Origin: 2-01-FULL-39-33 sp964361645
Lineage (GTDB): Bacteria > Patescibacteriota > Patescibacteriia > 2-01-FULL-39-33
NCBI GenBank assembly: GCA_964361645.1
Contig: CAYIBK010000015.1
Coordinates: 1-24,232, forward strand
DNA length: 24,232 nucleotides
Direction of reading: 5' to 3'
Shown piece by piece: positions 14,801 to 24,088 of this stretch (position 1 is the stretch's first letter; each line of letters opens with the position of its first letter). Position numbers and translations under genes: made by a program. The notes under the pieces were generated by a model. That model worked only from the letters and a program-made list of their open reading frames with translations, ran no database searches and was not told where the DNA came from.

Positions 14801-15098
14801 ATTTGGTGGACAAAGATTTGGAGAAATGGAAGTTTGGGCCCTGGAAGGCTATGGTGCGGCTAATACTTTGCAAGAAATTTTGACTATCAAATCAGATGAT
14901 GTAGTGGGTAGATCCAAAACTTATGAATCCATTATTAAAGGTGAACCTATCACCAATTTAAATATTCCAGAAAGTTTCCATGTCTTAGTTAGAGAACTCA
15001 AAGGCTTGGCACTTAATGTGGAATTAAACGGCGGCAGCGAGACGGTCGAATCGCTCGATAAATCAGAAGATGGGGAATCAAGATACAGCCGACGATAA
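11835..15098 (+). CDS. rpoB: RNA polymerase subunit beta
   Basis: The 1087-aa protein shows the conserved order of beta-subunit regions: N-terminal [12 protein letters not shown] and [17 protein letters not shown], the rifampicin region from residue 391 (SQLSQFMDQ to [12 protein letters not shown]), [14 protein letters not shown], the active-site [12 protein letters not shown] and [14 protein letters not shown]-type segment ([16 protein letters not shown]), and the C-terminal [20 protein letters not shown]. It lacks the large lineage-specific inserts of E. coli (1342 aa). Residues matching E. coli Q513, D516, H526, R529 and S531 are all present, so no known rifampicin-resistance change is visible, although N518 is Val here. 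No clear ribosome binding site is seen. rpoC follows 40 bp later in the same transcript. Confidence 0.98.
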   Translation: [1087 protein letters not shown]

Positions 15099-15138
15099 GC
15101 GATTAAAAAAGAGTAAGTAATCCCACTAATATACATAT

Positions 15139-18100
15139 ATGATTAATACCCAGGAACATAAAGTTGCAGAAGATTTTACCTCAATCAAATTGCGTTTAGC
15201 TTCTCCTGATAATATTCATGACTGGTCGTTTGGTGAAGTCTTAAAACCAGAAACTATAAACTACCGAACTCAGAAACCAGAAAAAGATGGCTTATTTTGT
15301 GAAAAGATTTTTGGCCCAGTAAAAGATTGGGAGTGTTATTGCGGCAAGTATAAAAAAATAAGATACAAAGGCATCGTCTGCGACAAATGCGGAGTAGAGG
15401 TAACTCGCGCCGTTGTGAGGCGTGAGCGAATGGGCCATATAGATTTATGTGTGCCAGTTTCTCATATTTGGTTTTTAAGAGGCGTACCATCTCGTATTGG
15501 TTTGGCTTTAGATATGTCTATTCAGAATTTGGAGAAAATTATTTATTTTGCGGATTTTATTATTATCAGTGTCAATGAAGATTTAAAATTAGAAACCCTA
15601 GCCCAGCTTAAAGCCGAATATAAGCAATATCGCAAACAAATTGAAAGTGATTTTGATAATCGTATCAAACAACTAACAGAAAAAGGCGGGGCAGTGGCTG
15701 ATGGACAAATTGGGAAGCTGATAACTCAAAAAGAAGAAAAGTTAGGAGAATTAGAAAATACCTTGAATGTGGCAGAAACAGAATTAAAAGAGTTAAAACC
15801 GCTTAAAATAATTTCTGAACATACTTTCCATGATTTATCTTTAAAGTATGGACATATTTTTGAGGCTGGCGTTGGAGCCGAGGCCATTAGGAATTTACTA
15901 GAAAAAATTGATATCACTAAAATCATTGTCGAATTAGATAAGGAATTGCAAAAATCAACTGGTGCTAAAAGGGATAAATTAATTAGAAGGATCAAATTTT
16001 TCAATCACCTGATTAAAAATAATATTAGGCCAGAATGGATGGTTTTATCAACCGTGCCGATAATTCCGCCCGATTTAAGACCGATGGTGCCGCTAGATGG
16101 CGGACGTTTTGCTACCTCCGATTTGAATGATTTATATAGAAGAGTAATAAATAGAAACAATCGTTTAAAACAACTCCAAGAATTGAACGCTCCGGAAATC
16201 ATTACCAGAAACGAGAAAAGAATGCTTCAAGAAGCGGTTGATGCTTTAATTGATAACAATGCCAGACACGGCAAAACAGTGGTAGCTTCTACCGGACAAA
16301 AAAGAATGTTGAAATCAATTGCTGATATGCTTAAAGGCAAGCAAGGACGATTTAGGCAAAACTTGTTAGGTAAGAGAATCGACTACTCTGGACGAAGCGT
16401 TATTGTGGTGGGCCCAGAACTGCATCTTGATCAATGCGGTATCCCTAAAATAATGGCTTTGGAATTATTCAAACCATTTATTATTTCTAAATTAATCAAA
16501 AATGGTATTGTTCATAATGTTAGAAGTGCCAATAGATATATTGAAGCTGGCCATGATGAGATTTGGGATTTATTAGAAGAAGTGGTTACTGGCGCTTATG
16601 TCTTATTAAATCGCGCTCCAACTTTGCATCGACTTGGCATTCAGGCTTTCAAGCCGGTCTTAACCGAAGGTAAAGCCATTAGGATTCATCCCTTGGTTTG
16701 TAGCGCTTTTAACGCCGACTTTGATGGCGATCAAATGGCTGTTCATGTGCCTTTAACCGAAGGTGCCAGAAAAGAAGCGGCTGAAATAATGCTTTCTTCC
16801 AAAAATTTACTTAAGCCGTCTGATGGTCGGCCGATTGTTACTCCCAACCAAGATATTGTTTTGGGTTGTTATTATTTAACCACTATCAAAGAAAACGACA
16901 AGCCTAAAATTTATTCTTCTTTTAATGAAGCCTTACTCGCTCAAGAAAAAGGCATTATCACTCTTCATGATCAGATTAAGGTGATGATGCCCAAAAAAGG
17001 CTTGAAGGTTAAGAAACTGGAAATTCAAGATGCCACTATTGGCCGAATATTATTCAATTCTATTTTGCCCAATGAATTGGAATTTATTAATGACCGGATC
17101 ACCAAAAAATATCTTTCCAAACTCCTAGGCCAGATTTTGTATAAATTTGGGCCAGAGGTAACAGTTACCACCCTTGATTCCCTAAAGGAATTGGGTTTCA
17201 AGTATTTAACTGTTTCCGCTCAGTCCATAGGCATGGATGATTTAGGTGAAATTCCAGATCGAGAAAAAATGATTGAAGAGGGTAATGTTAAATTAGATGA
17301 AATCGAACAGCAATATCAAATGGGTCTTTTAACTGAAGATGAAAGACATGATAAAATCGTGGAACTTTGGTTGAAAGTCAATAATAATATTTTAAGCAAA
17401 GTTCAAGGTATTTTAAAAGAGGGCAATTCTATTAGAGCCATGATTGATTCTGGCGCCAGAGGTACTTGGGGACAATTAAACCAGATGATCGGTATGAAGG
17501 GCCCGGTGGTTAATCCTTCTTATGAAGTTATTGAATTGCCGGTTAAGAGTAATTTTAAGAAAGGTTTTGATGTTTTGGAATTCTTTATTTCTACTCATGG
17601 CGCTCGAAAGGGCTTAACCGATACAGCCCTAAGAACATCATCAGCTGGTTATTTGACTAGAAGATTAGTTGATGTGGCTCAAGATGTGATTGTTTCCGAA
17701 GAAGATTGTGGCGACAGGGAAGGTTTGGAATTAACCAAAATAGAAAGTGAAACTATGGGAGAAACCTTGGCCGATAGATTAATTGGACGTTATCCAGCTG
17801 AAGATATTATTAATTCTAAAAACAATAAAGTTATAATTAAGGCCGGAGAATTAATCACTGAAGAAGATATTGAAAGTTTAAGTAAAATTGATTTGCAAAA
17901 CTTAAGGATTAGATCTGTTTTAACTTGTAAAACTATCAAAGGTATTTGTAAGAAGTGCTACGGTTATGACTTGGGCTATAATAAATTAGTTAAATTGGGC
18001 ACAGCGGTGGGCATTATCGCCGCCCAAAGTGTGGGTGAACCAGGCACTCAGTTAACCATGAGAACTTTCCATACTGGCGGTGTAGCTTCTGAGGGCGATA

Positions 18101-19026
18101 TCACTCAAGGTTTGCCTAGAGTTGAAGAGATTTTTGAAACCAGAACGCCAAAAGTTAAAGCCATTGTGGCCGATGTAAACGGCAAGGTTAAGATTATTCA
18201 AGGACAGAGGGAAATAAAAAATAATGAAGGCAAGGTTTTAGTTACTTCATCTCGAGAAAGGGTCTTGCAAATAAGCTATGATAACGAATTGGTCAAGAAA
18301 ATTGCTTTACCCAAGAATAAAACTAATTTAAAAGTTGAAGTCAAAAATGGTGATCAGATTATTAAGGGTCAAATCTTGTTTGTCAACGGCGAAGATCAGG
18401 AAACTAGTCCGGTGGATGGTGTAGTTAAAGTTGATAAGAATTCCCTGACTGTTTCGGGCAAAGAATTGGGAGTTGAAGAATATATCATACCAGGGCACAT
18501 CTCTCTTTTGGTTAAAGATGGCGATGTGGTAGAACCAGGTGACCAATTAACTGAAGGCAGTTTGGATCTACACGAGATCTTTAAGTTAAAGGGGCAGGAA
18601 TTCACTCAAAGATATATTATGAGAGAAATTCAACATATTTATTCTTCCCAAGGCCAAAAGCTTAATGATAAGCATGCTGAAGTTATAGTTCGCCAAATGT
18701 TTTCTAAGGTTTATGTTCGTGATGCTGGCGACAGCGATCTACTGCCCGGGGAGATTGTGGAATATATTGATGTGGCTTACGAAAATAAAAGGCTTAAAAA
18801 AGAAAGTAAGAAAGAAGTTGAATTTGATAGATTGCTTTTGGGAATTACCAAAGTTTCTCTTTCTACTAGAAGTTGGTTGGCTGCCGCCTCTTTCCAAGAA
18901 ACTGCCAAGGTTTTGATCAATGCCGCGATCACCGGTAAAACCGATGATTTATCGGGCTTAAAAGAAAATATTATTATTGGCCGTCTTATTCCAGCCGGTA
19001 CTGGGTTTAAACCAGAAAAGAAATAA
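15139..19026 (+). CDS. rpoC: RNA polymerase subunit beta-prime
   Basis: The 1295-aa protein includes the N-terminal zinc site (Cys66, Cys68, Cys81, Cys84), RQNLLGKRIDYSGRSVIVVGP, the catalytic NADFDGD at residues 525-531 binding the active-site magnesium, the bridge-helix and trigger-loop segment GARKGLTDTALRTSSAGYL, and the second zinc site (Cys857, Cys930, Cys937, Cys940). GIIAAQSVGEPGTQLTMRTFHTGG completes the set in pieces shared by all bacterial beta-prime subunits. A helical charged insertion at about 155-225 follows the clamp region. It is co-transcribed with rpoB. The usual upstream rplJ-rplL genes are not adjacent. Spacing to the next feature is unknown because an assembly gap begins 32 bp after the stop. 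Confidence 0.98.
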   Translation: MINTQEHKVAEDFTSIKLRLASPDNIHDWSFGEVLKPETINYRTQKPEKDGLFCEKIFGPVKDWECYCGKYKKIRYKGIVCDKCGVEVTRAVVRRERMGHIDLCVPVSHIWFLRGVPSRIGLALDMSIQNLEKIIYFADFIIISVNEDLKLETLAQLKAEYKQYRKQIESDFDNRIKQLTEKGGAVADGQIGKLITQKEEKLGELENTLNVAETELKELKPLKIISEHTFHDLSLKYGHIFEAGVGAEAIRNLLEKIDITKIIVELDKELQKSTGAKRDKLIRRIKFFNHLIKNNIRPEWMVLSTVPIIPPDLRPMVPLDGGRFATSDLNDLYRRVINRNNRLKQLQELNAPEIITRNEKRMLQEAVDALIDNNARHGKTVVASTGQKRMLKSIADMLKGKQGRFRQNLLGKRIDYSGRSVIVVGPELHLDQCGIPKIMALELFKPFIISKLIKNGIVHNVRSANRYIEAGHDEIWDLLEEVVTGAYVLLNRAPTLHRLGIQAFKPVLTEGKAIRIHPLVCSAFNADFDGDQMAVHVPLTEGARKEAAEIMLSSKNLLKPSDGRPIVTPNQDIVLGCYYLTTIKENDKPKIYSSFNEALLAQEKGIITLHDQIKVMMPKKGLKVKKLEIQDATIGRILFNSILPNELEFINDRITKKYLSKLLGQILYKFGPEVTVTTLDSLKELGFKYLTVSAQSIGMDDLGEIPDREKMIEEGNVKLDEIEQQYQMGLLTEDERHDKIVELWLKVNNNILSKVQGILKEGNSIRAMIDSGARGTWGQLNQMIGMKGPVVNPSYEVIELPVKSNFKKGFDVLEFFISTHGARKGLTDTALRTSSAGYLTRRLVDVAQDVIVSEEDCGDREGLELTKIESETMGETLADRLIGRYPAEDIINSKNNKVIIKAGELITEEDIESLSKIDLQNLRIRSVLTCKTIKGICKKCYGYDLGYNKLVKLGTAVGIIAAQSVGEPGTQLTMRTFHTGGVASEGDITQGLPRVEEIFETRTPKVKAIVADVNGKVKIIQGQREIKNNEGKVLVTSSRERVLQISYDNELVKKIALPKNKTNLKVEVKNGDQIIKGQILFVNGEDQETSPVDGVVKVDKNSLTVSGKELGVEEYIIPGHISLLVKDGDVVEPGDQLTEGSLDLHEIFKLKGQEFTQRYIMREIQHIYSSQGQKLNDKHAEVIVRQMFSKVYVRDAGDSDLLPGEIVEYIDVAYENKRLKKESKKEVEFDRLLLGITKVSLSTRSWLAAASFQETAKVLINAAITGKTDDLSGLKENIIIGRLIPAGTGFKPEKK

Positions 19027-19037
19027 AAAATATTAAT

Positions 19038-19058
19038 TAAAAAGCTCCGCTACGGTGG
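19038..19058 (+). terminator. Left half of an intrinsic terminator cut by the assembly gap
   Basis: After rpoC the sequence reads AAAAAGCTCC, GCTACGGTGG, then N. The 5' arm GCTCCGC, a TACG loop and the start of the 3' arm (GGTGG) are visible. Completion by AGC and T residues would give a 7-bp stem closed by a C(UACG)G tetraloop, a very stable terminator type. Confidence 0.5.
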
Positions 19059-19158
19059 NNNNNNNNNNNNNNNNNNNNNNNNNNNNNNNNNNNNNNNNNN
19101 NNNNNNNNNNNNNNNNNNNNNNNNNNNNNNNNNNNNNNNNNNNNNNNNNNNNNNNNNN
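19059..19158. other. Assembly gap (100 N) after rpoC
   Basis: Exactly 100 N, the usual placeholder for a gap of unknown length. It separates rpoBC from the surface operon, so their adjacency is a scaffold claim only. Confidence 0.95.
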
Positions 19159-19181
19159 ATTTTTTAGAAATTATGGTTTTG

Positions 19182-19190
19182 TGTTATAAT
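19182..19190 (+). promoter_or_regulatory. Extended -10 promoter of the surface operon
   Basis: TGTTATAAT (19182-19190) is an extended -10 element with a perfect TATAAT. The -35 region is poor. A start near 19197 means the ATG at 19173 would not be transcribed, supporting translation from 19227. Confidence 0.5.
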
Positions 19191-19226
19191 ATAGTCATCT
19201 TAAGGAAAATAATCGCATCTTTTTAT

Positions 19227-19937
19227 ATGGTAAAATTAATCAATTTATTAACTTGTTTTTTGGTGGCTATTTTTGTTTTTCCTAATTTGCTTTTAGCGGC
19301 TATGAGCTCAACTAATTACCAGATTTGGCAAGATGCCATATCAGTCGGCGGCGGCGAAGATCAGATTTCAAGCAATTATAGTTTGAAAGATACTTTAGGA
19401 GAACTTGGTTTGGGCGATTCCTCTTCTACCAATAATGGTTTAAAGCCGGGCTTTAGAAGCGCTGAATTTTATTCGGGAGTTTCAGTTTTAACATTTAGTG
19501 TTTCCCCGTCTTCACTGGAATTTGGTAATTTAGATAAGTTCGGCACAGCTGCTGGCGCTCTCATTTTAAGCGTGGAAACAAATTCTTATACTGGTGTCAG
19601 CGTAACTTATGGTGGCAACACCTTAACTTGCTCTGCTTGCACCGGTATCAATACTATCAGTGCTATTGGCGCTGGCGGATCTCCTTCTTCCATTGGCAGT
19701 AGCCAGTTCGGCTTTAATGCCATTTATAGCAGTGGAACTAGTCCAGTGGCCTCATCGGTTTCACCTTATAATTCTGCGGGCGTTTATGCTTTTAATAGTG
19801 GTGATCAAATAATTAGTTCCAGTAGTCAGATAAATCCCACCACTTTTAATATCAATTTTATAACCAATATCAGTGGCAACGAAAAAAATGGTACCTATAC
19901 CACTACCATCACTTATACGGCAACAGCTAATTTCTAA
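19227..19937 (+). CDS. Small secreted beta-rich surface protein
   Basis: The 236-aa protein starts at ATG 19227 with a signal peptide (KLINLLTCFLVAIFVFPNLL). An in-frame ATG at 19173 is rejected because it precedes the likely promoter. After the signal comes a segment of the kind found in many CPR exported proteins (SSNYSLKDTLGE, then NGLKPGFRS). The rest is rich in Ser, Thr, Gly and Asn with alternating hydrophobic residues, ending TYTTTITYTATANF, which fits a beta-sandwich. It resembles WxL-type surface proteins in general composition and in its neighbour, but no clear WxL motif is seen. Cys residues in TCSACTG could form a disulfide. First gene of a three-gene operon; 12 bp separate it from the next. 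Confidence 0.7.
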   Translation: MVKLINLLTCFLVAIFVFPNLLLAAMSSTNYQIWQDAISVGGGEDQISSNYSLKDTLGELGLGDSSSTNNGLKPGFRSAEFYSGVSVLTFSVSPSSLEFGNLDKFGTAAGALILSVETNSYTGVSVTYGGNTLTCSACTGINTISAIGAGGSPSSIGSSQFGFNAIYSSGTSPVASSVSPYNSAGVYAFNSGDQIISSSSQINPTTFNINFITNISGNEKNGTYTTTITYTATANF

Positions 19938-19949
19938 CAGTTTATTATT

Positions 19950-20879
19950 ATGAGAATTTTATTTTTCCTTAGCTTGCTGTTTATTTTTGTTTTTATTCCT
20001 GCTTCGGTTTTAGCTACCACAATTTCTCCAATCATAATCGAGGCCCAACTGGATCCGGGGCAGGCCAAAACCTACAAAATTCAACTTTATAATGAAACCA
20101 AAGAAGATATTTTTTTAAATGGTTCTATAGAAAAATTTGTGCCCAAAGGTGAAAATGGCGAAGCGCAAATTTTGCCTTTTGATATTTCCGACAAAGCAGT
20201 TAATTGGCTGAAATTACCCAATAATTCGTTAATATTAAAAGCCGATGAAGAAATTTCTGTTTCGGTGATTATTGATGTTCCTAAAACAGCTGATGTGGGC
20301 GGATATTATCTGGCGATTATGTGGGAATCGTCTGCTGGCCCTAAATCAATCAAAAATAGTCAAACTCTGGTTTCTAGTCGAGTGGGGGCACTAGTATTAC
20401 TAGAAGTTATGGGTGAAGTAAATAGTAATTTAGAAATAGTTAACTTTGATTTAAAAACACCGCAAAATTTTTACAATGGCTTACCTATAGATTTTTTATT
20501 AAGATTAAGAAATTACGGCAATATTCATCTTAGACCGCAAGGATCAATTATTATTAAAAATTTTCTTGGTCAGACAGTTGAGGCTTTGCCTCTTAATGAC
20601 AAACAGGGTGCTATTTTGCCCAACACCACTAGAATCTTTGAAACTGTTTGGGGGTTAAATGGCCAGCAAAATTTATTTTCTATTTTAGCTAATCAGTTAA
20701 CTCATTTTACTATTGGTCGATTTAGTGCTCAGGCCTTGGTTACTTATGATAATAAAAGTTTAGATTCTAATATAATTTATTTCTGGGTGATGCCTTGGCC
20801 AATATTAGTTTTAATTTTAATTTTACTGGTTATAATAATAGTTTTAACTAAGATATTAAAAAAGAAAAAGAAAAAGTAA
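19950..20879 (+). CDS. Membrane-anchored protein resembling WxL-interacting (DUF916-type) proteins
   Basis: The 309-aa protein has a signal peptide (residues 1-22, ending SVLA), a first beta domain opening ISPIIIEAQLDPGQAKTYKI, a second domain from about 160, and one C-terminal transmembrane helix (about 276-300, WPILVLILILLVIIIVL) with a KKKKKK tail on the cytoplasmic side. The opening and the segment VSVIIDVPKTADVGGYYLAI match the layout of DUF916/WxL-interacting proteins of Firmicutes, which bind cell-wall polymer and partner surface proteins. The family match is by eye. It lies between two secreted proteins with gaps of 12 and 17 bp, which suggests they form one complex on the cell surface. 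Confidence 0.65.
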   Translation: MRILFFLSLLFIFVFIPASVLATTISPIIIEAQLDPGQAKTYKIQLYNETKEDIFLNGSIEKFVPKGENGEAQILPFDISDKAVNWLKLPNNSLILKADEEISVSVIIDVPKTADVGGYYLAIMWESSAGPKSIKNSQTLVSSRVGALVLLEVMGEVNSNLEIVNFDLKTPQNFYNGLPIDFLLRLRNYGNIHLRPQGSIIIKNFLGQTVEALPLNDKQGAILPNTTRIFETVWGLNGQQNLFSILANQLTHFTIGRFSAQALVTYDNKSLDSNIIYFWVMPWPILVLILILLVIIIVLTKILKKKKKK

Positions 20880-20896
20880 TTATAATTATCTAATTG

Positions 20897-23894
20897 ATGT
20901 TGTTAGCCAAAAAATTACTTGTAATTAGTTGTATATTCTTTCTAGCGGTTTTGGCCGTTTCTTTTGTGTCGGCTGCTGATGTAAATATTAACGCCAAAAT
21001 TCCTGGTGGCGGACCACCTCCTCCACCATCCATTGTTTATGGTTGTACCGATTCATCAGCCACCAATTATAATCCTAGTGCTACGGTAAATAACGGTACT
21101 TGCATTTATAATATACCCGGTTGTACCGATTCTGATGCTATAAATTATAATCCAGCAGCTACTGTTGATGATGGATCTTGCATTTATAATATACCCGGTT
21201 GTACCGATTCTGATGCTATAAATTATAATCCNNNNNNNNNNNNNNNNNNNNNNNNNNNNNNNNNNNNNNNNNNNNNNNNNNNNNNNNNNNNNNNNNNNNN
21301 NNNNNNNNNNNNNNNNNNNNNNNNNNNNNNNAGCAGCTACTGTTGATGATGGATCTTGTATTTTGCCCATTCCGGGCTGTACTAATCCAGCAGCTACCAA
21401 TTACAACCCACTAGCCAATCAAGATGATGGCTCATGCATTATCCCCGGTTGCACTAATCCAGCAGCTACCAATTTTAATTCACAAGCCACTATAGATGAC
21501 GGCAGTTGTATTTATCAAATAAGTGGTTGCACCAATCCTTTAGCTGATAATTATAACCAACTGGCGACTATAGATGACGGCAGTTGTATCGTTTCTGGCT
21601 GTACTAATTCACAAGCCACCAATTATGATTCCCAAGCTACATTAGATGATGGCTCATGCATTATCCTAGGGTGTACCGATCCCACAGCGGTAAATTTTAA
21701 TCCACAAGCCACAGTGGATAATGGCACTTGTTCTTATGATCCAAATGATATCCCAGGCTGCACCGATGCCTCGGCCTTAAACTATAATCCGCAAGCTACC
21801 ATAGATAATGGTAGTTGTACTTATCTAGTTCCTGGCTGTACCGACAGCAGAGCTCTAAATTACAATCCCAGCGCCGCTGTAAATAACGGCACTTGTATTT
21901 ATCCATTGCCGGTTGTTACAGGGCTAGATTATCATTTTTTTACCAATAATAATGGTTTGCAGTTATATCCGCAAAACAACAATATCGATCTTTTAATTAA
22001 TAGTGAGTTGTTGATTTTAATACCCGATAATTTTTCTAAGGAAGTCCAAAAAATTGTAGCCACTATCGGTGGAGAAATCTTGCCTCTTAAGTATGATACC
22101 GAGTCCAAACAATATCTACTTAAATTAAACAGGTTTACTAGCGTAGGCCAAACGGATATAAATTTAATGGTGGTCTATAGCGATAATTCTGCTGAAGGCA
22201 AAAACATAATAGTAACCACTCATCCTTACGGCCAGGTGTTTTCTAAATTGCCCCAAGATCAAACCAGAATATTTGGCATTTCCATTTCATTGTATGACGA
22301 GAATAATAATTTAATTATCCAACTTAGTAAAATAAGTTCCGATGGCACTTACGGTTTTATGGTGGAAAATGGTCGTTATAGATTAGTGGTGTTTGATAAT
22401 GGCCAAAAAATATATGATGGCCGATTATTTAGGGTTAATAATAATATTATCAATCGCGATATTGGTTTAACTCTCTTGGAGCAAATTATAAGGGCTGTCC
22501 AAGAAACATTGGATAATCCCATAGTTGAAGAAACTAATAAATATGCTGCCCCGGCAATGATAAGTGTGGTTACTGCCAGTACTCTTTGGGCCATTCCTTG
22601 GTGGGGCTTGGTTAATTATTTGCAGTATTTATTTACCGAACCACTGGCTTGGCTATTTAGAAGAAGAAAGAAAGGTTGGGGTATAGTTTACAATTCCATC
22701 ACCAAAAAGCCCATTGATTTAGCGATTGTCAGATTATACGATAAGACCAGCGGAAAATTGTTAAAATCAAAGGTGACCGATAAAGCAGGACGATATAATT
22801 TCTTGGTTTTAGAAGGAAATTATTATCTGGAAGTGGTTAAATCTAGTATGATTTTTCCCTCTCAAATTCTAAAAGACAGAGCGGAAGATAAGCAGTTCAT
22901 CGGTCTTTACCACGGCGAATCAATAGTTATTACCAAGGATCAAAAAGGAATCATCACCGCCAATATCCCAGTTGATCCCCAAGATGTAAAATTATCCAAT
23001 AAAGAAATTTTAAAGCAGAATTTTTGGTATAATGTCCAAAAGAATATCAGTCTAATCGGTCCGGTTTTTGCCATAGTATCTTTTGTTATTTACCCCAGTC
23101 TCTTAATTGGATCTTTTGCCGTCTTCCATATCGTCTTATACTTATTATTTAAAAGATTGGCGGCTAAGGATAAAGCCAATAAATGGGGTGTGGTTTTGGA
23201 TGCCAAAACCGGCAAGCCAGTGGCTGGCTCGGTGGCCAAAATTTATTCTCCTCAATACGATAAGATGCTCGAAGCTCAGGTTACAGATAGACATGGACGC
23301 TACGGCTTTTTGGCCGGCAACAATGTTTATTACATTGCCGCCACCAAAGATGGCTATGCCGAAGCTAAAACCAATACCATTGATTTAACTCACCAGAAAT
23401 CAGAAGAAGTCATTGGTCAAGATATCGAGCTTCGCCCTATAGCCGATCAATCGTCATCAATTAATAAAGATGATACTAATATTCCTAAAAAAGAGGAAAC
23501 AACTTTGCCAGCCAAAAAAATTGAGGAGATAAAACCAGAAATTAAATCTACTCCAGGTGGACCAGGAGAGGAGATTGTAGGTAAAACCGAAGAGAAGTTT
23601 GGGATTCCAGAGACTGTCGAAATTAATCAACAACCAGAGGCAAGAGAATCATCTTCATTAGAAGAGATGGCAGAAAAATTAAAACAAGAAGCCGAGAAAA
23701 GTATTCAACCTATTAAATCAGATAGCATAGAAGCTTCATTAGAAATAAAATCGTCTGACGAGGTTAAGCCATCAACGCCAACAGAAATAATTTCTAAAGA
23801 TGAGATAACCACAGAATTACCATCTGATGATAAACCAGTTGATGTTATAAGCCAGGTAAAGGACAAGCCGGACAAAGAGAGTAAGTTTGGCTAA
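20897..23894 (+). CDS. Large repeat-containing multi-pass surface protein (split by an assembly gap)
   Basis: A signal peptide (MLLAKKLLVISCIFFLAVLAV) and a short PGGGPPPPP linker lead to at least ten repeats of about 24-29 residues with the pattern GCT(D/N)xxAxNYNP, then DDGSC. After the repeats come a beta-rich domain (about 22000-22480), a hydrophobic segment near 22555-22640, a basic RRRKKGWG motif, a carboxypeptidase-regulatory/Cna-B-like domain, two transmembrane helices (about 23050-23160), another such domain (from KWGVVLDAKTGKPVAGS) and a long Glu/Lys/Pro/Ser tail. The two fragments are in frame once the 100 N are removed, so I merge them. Paired Cys in each repeat suggest extracellular disulfides. 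The last domain and tail should lie on the opposite side of the membrane from one of the other domains, which is unusual for a pure adhesin. Likely role: adhesion or host contact. Confidence 0.75.
21040..21905 (+). repeat. Cys-paired repeat array in the surface protein
   Basis: Ten units are visible, each beginning GCT and ending with a second Cys in DDGSC, DNGSC, NNGTC or similar. The second and third units are nearly identical at DNA level with a 78-bp period (21121 and 21199); later units are diverged. This suggests recent duplication at the N-terminal end of the array. Confidence 0.85.
21232..21331. other. Assembly gap (100 N) inside the repeat array
   Basis: The left flank ends in AATTATAATCC and the right flank starts AGCAGCTACTG, exactly the junction found in the complete unit upstream. 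The true gap is therefore zero or a whole number of 78-bp units, and 100 is only a placeholder. Confidence 0.9.
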
Positions 23895-23902
23895 ACCCTA
23901 GA

Positions 23903-24001
23903 TGTCATTGCGAGCCTGCCTGTCGGCAGACAGGCTTGCGAAGCAATCCCATCGATTTAGAAATGAGATTGCTTCGTCCGCTTTGCTCCCTCGCAATGAC
24001 A
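23903..24001. repeat. Palindromic dispersed repeat, copy 1, with nested insertion
   Basis: Terminal inverted repeats TGTCATTGCGAG (23903-23914) and CTCGCAATGACA (23990-24001), with inner arms GAAGCAATC (23940-23948) and GATTGCTTC (23967-23975). Compared with copy 2, 20 extra bases lie between GCGAGC and TTGCGAAG (23917-23936), and that insert is itself largely palindromic (CTGCC...GGCAG, CCTGTC...GACAGG). Confidence 0.85.
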
Positions 24002-24058
24002 GCGTAGCGTCAATGAGTTATTGCAAATCTATTTTTTGTCATATGAGTGATATAAAAT

Positions 24059-24078
24059 CCTCCCTTAGTAAGGGGAGG
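24059..24078. repeat. CCTCCC/GGGGAGG hairpin
   Basis: CCTCCCTT and AAGGGGAGG pair around AGT with one bulged G. It could be part of a repeat family; no T run follows, so it is not a good terminator. Confidence 0.45.
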
Positions 24079-24088
24079 TAGATCTGGA

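Noticed and set aside
19173..19226. Longer N-terminus of the small surface protein
   Set aside because: The ATG lies upstream of the likely -10 element, and the signal peptide begins at the internal Met encoded at 19227.
21056..21400. Minus-strand ORF across the repeat array
   Set aside because: Mirror frame of the repeats and crosses the N gap; the plus-strand frame has the signal peptide and conserved cysteines.
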